Assembly: GCF_048569485.1 (NCBI RefSeq) | Contig: NC_134360.1 | Span: 208,017,664 to 208,081,663 of the forward strand | Direction of reading: 5' to 3' | Source of the DNA: Anomaloglossus baeobatrachus | Lineage: Eukaryota > Chordata > Amphibia > Anura > Aromobatidae | Length of the DNA stretch: 64,000 bases | Part shown: positions 58,314 through 64,000 of the stretch, piece after piece | How the letters are laid out: every line of letters begins with the position of its first letter | How positions within the stretch are numbered: position 1 is the stretch's first letter | Made by a program: the position numbers and the translations under genes | Notes under the pieces: generated by a model | Told to the model about the DNA's origin: nothing | The model's database searches: none | What the model saw: only the letters and a program-made list of their open reading frames with translations

Positions 58314-58849
58314 CACTGGACTGTACCCCAAATGATCACCATGACCGTTGCTAGAACCCAACAAGGGTAATGGAGCGAGTAGAATCGTCAGTCTCTATAC
58401 TTCTAATACAAGAATGGACGCAAGGAAGTCGGGAACACCACGATTGTGCTGGTTATATACAGCAGCTGACACTATATCCACATGTGCCTGTTTTATATCC
58501 ATTATCTGATGACAATCTAAACTCCCAAAATAAAAGGTGCACATTCAAGTAATAATAGGTCACATACAGATTATCAGTCTTCTTGACAAAAGGGCACATA
58601 TAGTGTGATAAGAGAAGCAACCCGAGTGTTCTGAGAGAAAAGATCTCCATTCTGTATAGATTCTCAAATATATAAAGTTGTCAGGAATGTTAGACATACA
58701 CATGGTATTACCAATGTAACGGCTATGGACACCTCTGACATTGAAAAAAATATTTCTACATGTTAATAAAAGTTTGAGTCTGCGACCTTGATCCCTTCTA
58801 TCATTTTCAGAGACCCTGAGATGTAGTTTTAAATTTCTCTCTTGTAAGA
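58314..58849 (+). other. CDCP2 3' UTR region
   Basis: Sequence after the stop with two AATAAA signals (58529-58534 and 58765-58770). No repeat was recognised before the minisatellite. Confidence 0.55.
58529..58534 (+). promoter_or_regulatory. Candidate polyadenylation signal for CDCP2
   Basis: AATAAA 216 bp after the CDCP2 stop codon; a second lies at 58765-58770. Which one is used is unknown. Confidence 0.45.
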
Positions 58850-60005
58850 GTGTCTCTCCCAGTAATACAGGCTGGATGGTTAGGTCTGTGTGTCTCTTCC
58901 AGTAATATAGGCTGAATGTGAGGTCTGTGTGTCTCTTCCAGTAATATAGAAAAAAAAAATTATTCAGCTCACCCGTATATGTATCCGCTCAGTTCAGGTG
59001 GGATGCAGGCAGTCCACCGGACAGGCAGGTCCGTAGAGGCAATAGCAAGGAGGAAGGACGGGACTCAGCACCAATTCCAGGATAGCAAAAAATATAAGCA
59101 TGCTTATGATTAAGGACTTATCTATATTCCAACTGTCCGAAACGCGTCAAGCCATGATGTTTTCATGGAACCGATGATGTTTTTCTTGGATTTTTAATCA
59201 TTGAATAAAGTTTCTACATTTTTATATATTTTTCGTTGGATTTATATTTTTTGCTATCCTGGAATTGGTGCTGAGTCCCGTCCTTCCTCCTTGCTCTTCC
59301 AGTAATATAGGCTGGATAGTCAGGTCTGTGTGTGTCTTCCAGTAATATAGGCTGGATAGTCATGTCTGTGTGTCTCTTCCAGTAATATAGGCTGGATAGT
59401 CAGGTCTGTGTGTCTCTTCCAGTAATATAGGCTGGATAGTCAGGTCTGTGTGTCTCTTCCAGTTATACAGAATGGATGTGAGGTCTGTGTGTGTCTCTCA
59501 CAGTAATACAGGCTGGATGTGAGGTCTCTGTCCCTCACAGTAATATAGGCTGGATGTGAGGTCTGTGTGTATCGCTTCCAGTAATATACGCTGGATGTGA
59601 GCTGTGTGTGTGTCTCTCCCAGTAATGTAGGCTGGATGTGAGGTCTGAGTCTTTCTCCCAGTAATATAGACTGTATGTGATATCTGCGTGCCCTTCCCAG
59701 AAATATGGGCTGGATGTGAGGTATGTGTGTATCTCTTGCAGTAATATAGGCTAGATGTGAGGTCTGAGTCTTTCTCCCAGAAATATAGGCTGTATGTGAA
59801 ATCTGCATGCCCTTCCCAGTAATACAGGCTGGATGTGAAGTCTATGTGTCTCTCACAGTAATACAGGTTGGATGTGAGGGCTGTGTCTCTCTCCCAGAAA
59901 TACAGGCTGGATGTGAGATCTGTGCATCTCTCACAGTAACACAGGCTGGATGTGAGATCTGTGCATCTCTCACAGTAACACAGGCTGGATGTGAGATCTG
60001 TGCCT
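58850..60005. repeat. About 40-bp minisatellite, interrupted
   Basis: Diverged units of the form CAGTAATATAGGCTGGATGT followed by GAGGTCTGTGTGTCTCTCC occur before and after an insertion at about 58950-59298. Roughly 20 units are present after it. They lie between the CDCP2 and TCEANC2 3' ends. Confidence 0.88.
58950..59298. mobile_element. Inverted-repeat insertion with a GAAACGCGTC motif
   Basis: Arms 59045-59097 and 59242-59294 are perfect or near-perfect 53-bp inverted copies (GGACGGGACTCAGCACCAAT). Between them CCGAAACGCGTC (59137-59148) resembles the 3' half of the hammerhead-like core at 14.7 kb, but no CTGATGA partner is present. It is perhaps a related Penelope/retrozyme-type fragment. 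Confidence 0.5.
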
Positions 60006-60946
60006 ATCTAGGGTGCTGATGTCTTCACAGCTCATATCACCACAGCTCCAAATCTCCAATGATTTCCTTATAATTTATTTTCCTCCTGATCTATAGCCCA
60101 TTTTCTCTGCCCTCAATAAAACTTTAGATGCTTTCCATCTCTCCACTGTAGGTCTGTGCACTTCTCCTCGCTAAGGCCGGTTTCAAATATCTGTGTTTCG
60201 TGTTCTAATCTCCTGGTCTGGAAATCCAAATTAGACAGCCTCAGAAGCATATATGAGGCTGTCAAGTTTGGGTAAGGTGTCCCACACACTAGAACGCAAA
60301 ACACAGATGCCTAACACTGAGAGAAGGAAGGAGGGAGCAGAGAGTGCTCAGAACCAGGATCAAGAGTTCTGATAGATTTGTATCATGTTTTTTGCAGATC
60401 ACGAGGATACAGGACTTAAAGAAGTTCTGCAGCAGCAAAATGATAGTCAAAAAAAAGAAAACAAAACAAAGCAAACACCATTTAGAAAGTTGCATTAATT
60501 TGTATTAGGAATCAAATGAACAATAACAAAATAATTGTTGTAAAGGAATTCATAGGCTAACTAGAATAAAAAAAAAAAAAATTACAATAAAAAAATATAT
60601 ATATATTTTTGTATCTGAGTTCTAATAATTAAAATGACATAAGCGATACTTGTCCCTTATATTTTGTACGAGGGTGTGTTTGGGTAGGATTCATGGTAAT
60701 GGCGTCAGTAGAGGATCGATTGTGTTCTTGATCACCAATGATTCTTTAGTCACATTTTATTCTAAAACTTTTAGTAAAAAAATAAAAATATCAGCGGTTT
60801 CACAAATTCTCCATCGAAAATGTTCAACAGCGATAATGTGCGGTGCGTTCTTCATCTTCAGAGGATTGTGTGGGTACGGTTTACTAGCAAGGTCCGTCCG
60901 GAAGGTTTTCCACTCCTCCATATAATGTCCTTCCAGCCGCGGGATG
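60006..60946. other. TCEANC2 3' UTR region with a small MITE
   Basis: 60174-60314 has inverted ends GGCCGGTTTCAAATATCTGT and AACACAGATGCC with TAA flanks, probably a small MITE. 60540-60610 is an A/T run. The remainder is ordinary and probably contains the TCEANC2 3' UTR. Confidence 0.45.
60756..60761 (-). promoter_or_regulatory. Candidate polyadenylation signal for TCEANC2
   Basis: AATAAA on the minus strand, 186 bp after the stop codon. Confidence 0.4.
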
Positions 60947-61135
60947 TCACTTCTTATGTCTCTGCACTAATTGGTTGACAGGTAAAGAGCCATCTGTCAC
61001 TTGAGTCCGAATCCCAGGTTTATGCTTCAGAGCGAAGACCAAGGCACGGACCGTCCTTCTGTAGTGCACACTGAGGAGTCTGGAGCTTTGGTGGAAAACT
61101 TCTCGTTCTATGCACTCAGCCAAAGCGTCACCGGC
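60947..61135 (-). CDS. TCEANC2: TCEANC2 terminal coding exon
   Basis: The exon encodes 62 residues, AGDALAECIEREVFHQSSRL through LPVNQLVQRHKK, and TGA. The acceptor GCCCATCAG/GCC is phase 0. The blocks YRRTVRALVF and LKHKPGIRTQV match the central (TFIIS domain II-like) region at the C-terminus of vertebrate TCEANC2 as I remember it. In TFIIS this region contacts RNA polymerase II. TCEANC2 lacks a zinc ribbon, and its own role is little known. The gene is convergent with CDCP2, as in mammals. Confidence 0.93.
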   Translation of the reverse strand, partial: AGDALAECIEREVFHQSSRLLSVHYRRTVRALVFALKHKPGIRTQVTDGSLPVNQLVQRHKK

Positions 61136-61424
61136 CTGATGGGCAAGCAGCACAGAAAACAATGCTTTGTGCATATTACATTACTAGCGTCATCAGATTT
61201 AGGCTACATTTAGATTGCAATACCACAAAGGAAAACCACAGTATTCAGCTAAAAATACATTTTATTGAGGATACACTTTTTTTTAAAAAAAAAAAAAAGA
61301 CAAGAAATGAAAACAAAATAATCCATATACAATACACTGCAAAAATAAGCCAGTATTTAGTGATAAGTATATCAATTGAGTACTCACAATATATTACAAA
61401 TAATCGTAGATACACTTAAGCTAG
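61136..61424. other. TCEANC2 intron, last
   Basis: Ordinary AT-rich sequence with a T/A run at about 61278-61300. Confidence 0.5.
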
Positions 61425-61764
61425 GGTCACACGTAGCGACGCAGCAGCGATCACGACGATGACCTGACCTTATCAGGATCGCTGCTGCGTCGTTACATGG
61501 TCGTTGGTGAGCTGTCAAACAGGCAGATCTCACCAGCGACCAGTGACCAGCCCCCAGCCAGCAGCGACGCGTGGAAGCAATGCTGCGCTTGGTAACTAAG
61601 GTAAATATCGGGTAGCCAAGCAAAGCCCTTCGCTGGTTACCCGATATTTACCTTGGTTACCAGCGCACACCGCTTAGCACTGGCTCCTTGCACTCCTAGC
61701 CAGAGTACACATCGGGTTAATAAGCAAACCTTTCTGATGTGTGTGTGTGAGAGTGAGTGTGATC

Positions 61765-61765
<1 letters not shown>
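61425..61765. repeat. CpG-rich foldback repeat
   Basis: GGGTCACACGTAGCGACGCA and the inner inverse pair AGCAGCGATC/GATCGCTGCTGCGTCG form a hairpin. GGTAAATATCGGGTA and TACCCGATATTTACC form a second one at 61599-61654. It resembles frog DNA-element arms; the far end is not clear because of the GT tract. Confidence 0.5.
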
Positions 61766-61869
<104 letters not shown>

Positions 61870-61899
61870 CCGCCGCTGCAGGACCTTGATGCGCTCACC

Positions 61900-62310
61900 T
61901 GGGAGCCGGTGTACGCTGGTAACCATGCTACACAATATTAGCCGATGTGTACCATGGTTACCAGCGTACCCCGCCCCCCGCTCGCACGGGAGCCCACACC
62001 TGCGTACGCTGGCAACCCCAGCAATGCGAGGGTATGTGTCGGCTGGGTTGGCGGCGTACGCTGATGTGGGCTCCAGGGGGTACAGCACTCACCTGGGAGT
62101 CGGGGCTCAGTGTCGGTTCGGGGAATACGTGCGGGGGGCGGGGCCAGAGCGAGCGTGCAATGCGTGAGGGGGGCGGTGCGTGGCCGAGTTGCCAATGCGT
62201 GCAGGGGGCCGGGGCGAGAGGCCAATCCGTGTGGGGGGCGGAGCCTGGGCGAGCGGCCAATCCGTGCGGGGGGGGGGGGGGGGGTCGGAGCCGAGGCGAG
62301 CGGCCAATGA
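61900..62310. repeat. GC-rich repeat with about 40-bp tandem units
   Basis: 61900-61980 repeats GCTGGTAACCATG/CATGGTTACCAGC inverted. 62130-62310 holds four or five units of GAGCGGCCAATCCGTGCGGG with GGCGGAGCC. A G-run of about 19 lies near 62267-62285. CCAAT and GGCGGG strings occur, but only as part of the repeat. Confidence 0.75.
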
Positions 62311-62631
62311 GATGCTTGTCGCGGTAAGGACAGAATTTTGGAGTAAGACAGACAGACAGAATAAGGCAATTATATGTATATATATATATATTTTATTACC
62401 TGATAAAAATCACTGCTACTACAGGAGTTCTTGTAACTTCTGCAGCCAATCACACCAGTGATTTGTACACCTGTATGTACACCATTAGCCCATTAATGTC
62501 AGTGATTGGCTGCACCAGTCACATGGATATACGTGATGTCATTGCTGCAGGGCAAGTAAACAAAGACTGAGATCCCCCCCCCCTATCTACAGGCTGCATA
62601 AAACAGACCCACTGTATACATAATCGCTTAC
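62311..62631. other. TCEANC2 intron, no feature seen
   Basis: Non-coding sequence with a short TA run and the imperfect inverse pair CCAATCACACCAGTGAT / GTCAGTGATTGGCTGCA. Confidence 0.45.
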
Positions 62632-62825
62632 CTCTTTGTCCAAGGCCTCACTGATCAGCCTCCTGCCGTTGCTGCGCAGCTTCTCGGTTGCAGCATCACT
62701 CCTCACCTCTATGGTGGGCTTGCAGCGCTTCTCCTGTATGAACGTTTCCCATTGGGTATGCACTTCTTTAGCGAGGTTGGATACTTCTTTGTCACCGTGT
62801 ATCTGCAAGCGCTCCACTGCCTCCC
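62632..62825 (-). CDS. TCEANC2: TCEANC2 internal coding exon (TFIIS N-domain end and linker)
   Basis: The 194-bp exon opens in phase 1 (two bases completing Gly) after CTCTTACAG and ends in phase 0 at GAG/GTAAGC. It encodes 64 residues from EAVERLQIHGDKEVSNLAKE to LISEALDKE. LAKEVHTQWETF is the last helix of a TFIIS N-terminal (LW/TND) domain, which binds elongation-factor partners. PTIEVRSDAATEKLR leads to the central domain. The match to mammalian TCEANC2 is extensive. Confidence 0.94.
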
Positions 62826-63890
62826 CTGTAAGAGGAGAATAAAGGGTTACGTCTGACTACAAGCAAAGCAGGAAAAAAGCGCCTCACCTGCCTACAGGTT
62901 GTGTTTGGTATTGCAGCTCAGCCCCATTCACTACAATGAGCAAGGTTAATACTGTATATAGTCTAATACAGGCCTTCCAGGTGTCCCACACATCAAACGT
63001 CATCCTGGATTTCCGGAGGATCTTCAGGAATTGAAAACATTCTTTCTTTCAGATAACATTGTAAAGGTAGTCTGGGCTATAGATTGTTTGTTCAAACTTA
63101 ATAAGATTATCTGTGTATGTAAAGAATCAAAATATAGATGTAGTTGCATAATTATCTGCGTCTCTACATGACAATTGCTCAGACGCCATAATATGATTCT
63201 AAGCTGTATAGTCAAGAAAGGGTTAAACCAAGGATGAGTGAACAGATGTACAAACAATGAACAGAGAAAGTATTTATGCTTATCAGTGATTTCACACAAA
63301 GAAGGAATGTGTCATCTGTGGGATGAAATGTGGGTTTTTATGTCCCTAGGCACCTCCCTGTACTGTTTTGATGTGTGAGAAAAGACAGATTGATACTTTT
63401 GTACATGTCTGAAGGTTGAACTGTAATACTAATATCTGATCTATGGAATACACGAGTTCAGACGCAAGCCTGGGCTCAATCAGAGAACATGTCCTGTGTT
63501 CATTGATATTGAGTCTCATTATATCTGTACAGATAGCTAATTTGGACCCGTCCTTTGAATTTGCCCTGAACAAAGACTCCATTAGCAGTCTTACCCACAT
63601 TTCTCCCTTGACAACATGTTGCCAATTGCTCCTGTACTGGTATTACACAGGAGATCCTCCTGCTTCACCAGCATCTCAAGTCCGTACTGTATCACAACTG
63701 CTCATCCAGATCCACCTCACACCAGCAACAGATGACTGAGACTACACACCAGACCACAGGGGGGTGTACTCTGTAATGTTGGACACACACAGCTCTGCAT
63801 TGGAGTTGGACATATAAAACGGTAAGCTATATATAATCACAAGAATAAGTCACAAATATGAATTTCAGGCATAAAAATGGTACCTTTTAC
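62826..63890. other. TCEANC2 intron, no feature seen
   Basis: About 1.07 kb of non-coding sequence. No repeat family or RNA gene was recognised. Confidence 0.5.
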
Positions 63891-64000
63891 CTATTTTAGT
63901 GGAACGGATCACCTCCTCCGAGGGAATCTTCTTCTTTAGTTGTGACAAAGTGTCTATCAGATTCTCCGTGGTTTGGTTCGGCAGATCCAGGATACATTTC
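63891..64000 (-). CDS. TCEANC2: TCEANC2 coding exon, cut by the window edge
   Basis: The visible part encodes KCILDLPNQTTENLIDTLSQ and LKKKIPSEEVIRSTKI, ending in phase 1 at G/GTAAAA. LKKKIPS and STKIG are typical TFIIS N-domain blocks (helices 2-3). Together with the two downstream exons 163 residues are seen; the N-terminal 40-50 residues lie outside the window. Confidence 0.93.

Noticed and set aside
60174-60314. A tRNA or other RNA gene from the hairpin
   Set aside because: No A/B boxes or cloverleaf; the inverted ends with TAA flanks fit a small MITE.
62100-62310. CpG-island promoter with CCAAT and GC boxes
   Set aside because: The motifs recur only because they are part of a tandem unit in a TCEANC2 intron, and no first exon adjoins.

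Overview
The window looks like nuclear DNA of an anuran amphibian, probably with a large genome. It has three multi-exon vertebrate genes with long introns. They are embedded in a dense mix of Tc1/mariner, hAT, PIF/Harbinger-type and TTAA-target DNA elements, Helitrons, L2 LINE fragments, a V-SINE-like copy, a DIRS-like fossil, a solo LTR and several tandem arrays. The anuran assignment is an inference from repeat style and protein similarity; no species can be named from sequence alone.

Genes. (1) Minus strand, 24.4 to 6.0 kb: a complete Tctex1-type dynein light chain in three coding exons (24324-24438, 22061-22210, 6002-6349; 199 aa), with a possible non-coding first exon near 28.24-28.44 kb. 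(2) Plus strand, 39.2-58.3 kb: CDCP2 in six coding exons (536 aa), encoding a signal peptide, three CUB domains, a ZP-N-like module and a C-terminal hydrophobic segment. (3) Minus strand, from beyond 64.0 to 60.9 kb: the last three coding exons of TCEANC2, a TFIIS-related factor. CDCP2 and TCEANC2 are tail to tail, as I recall them in human 1p32.3. The Tctex1 gene is head to head with CDCP2. All splice junctions proposed here keep phase.

Layout. 0-6 kb: DIRS-like fragment, Harbinger-type MITE, hAT copy, two TTAA elements. 6-13 kb: last Tctex1 exon, a 1.3 kb TTAA element, a duplicated unit split by an L2 insertion (8017-9315) and by a 3 kb composite element (9649-12715). 13-22 kb: Tc1 fragment carrying a hammerhead-bearing palindrome, two oppositely oriented Helitrons, and an L2 copy split by two nested DNA transposons. 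22-30 kb: Tctex1 exons, MITEs and foldback elements. 30.3-32.7 kb: a 47-bp array. 33-39 kb: two Tc1/mariner copies, a Harbinger MITE, and a minisatellite split by a solo LTR. 39-58.3 kb: CDCP2. Its intron 3 holds a fossil of an unidentified protein, its intron 4 holds Tc1 copy B, a 51-bp satellite and Tc1 copy C, and its intron 5 holds a second 47-bp array. 58.8-60 kb: 40-bp minisatellite. 60.9-64 kb: TCEANC2 with GC-rich repeats and a long GT tract in its introns.

The most interesting signals are: two large 47-bp arrays built from the terminal inverted repeat of one MITE family; a 51-bp array with a CRE/AP-1-like core that runs directly into a beheaded Tc1 copy; three Tc1 copies that share one frameshift; Helitrons with recognisable ends, one stopping 36 bp from a splice donor; and a hammerhead-like core inside a 145-bp-arm palindrome flanked by a 12-bp target duplication.
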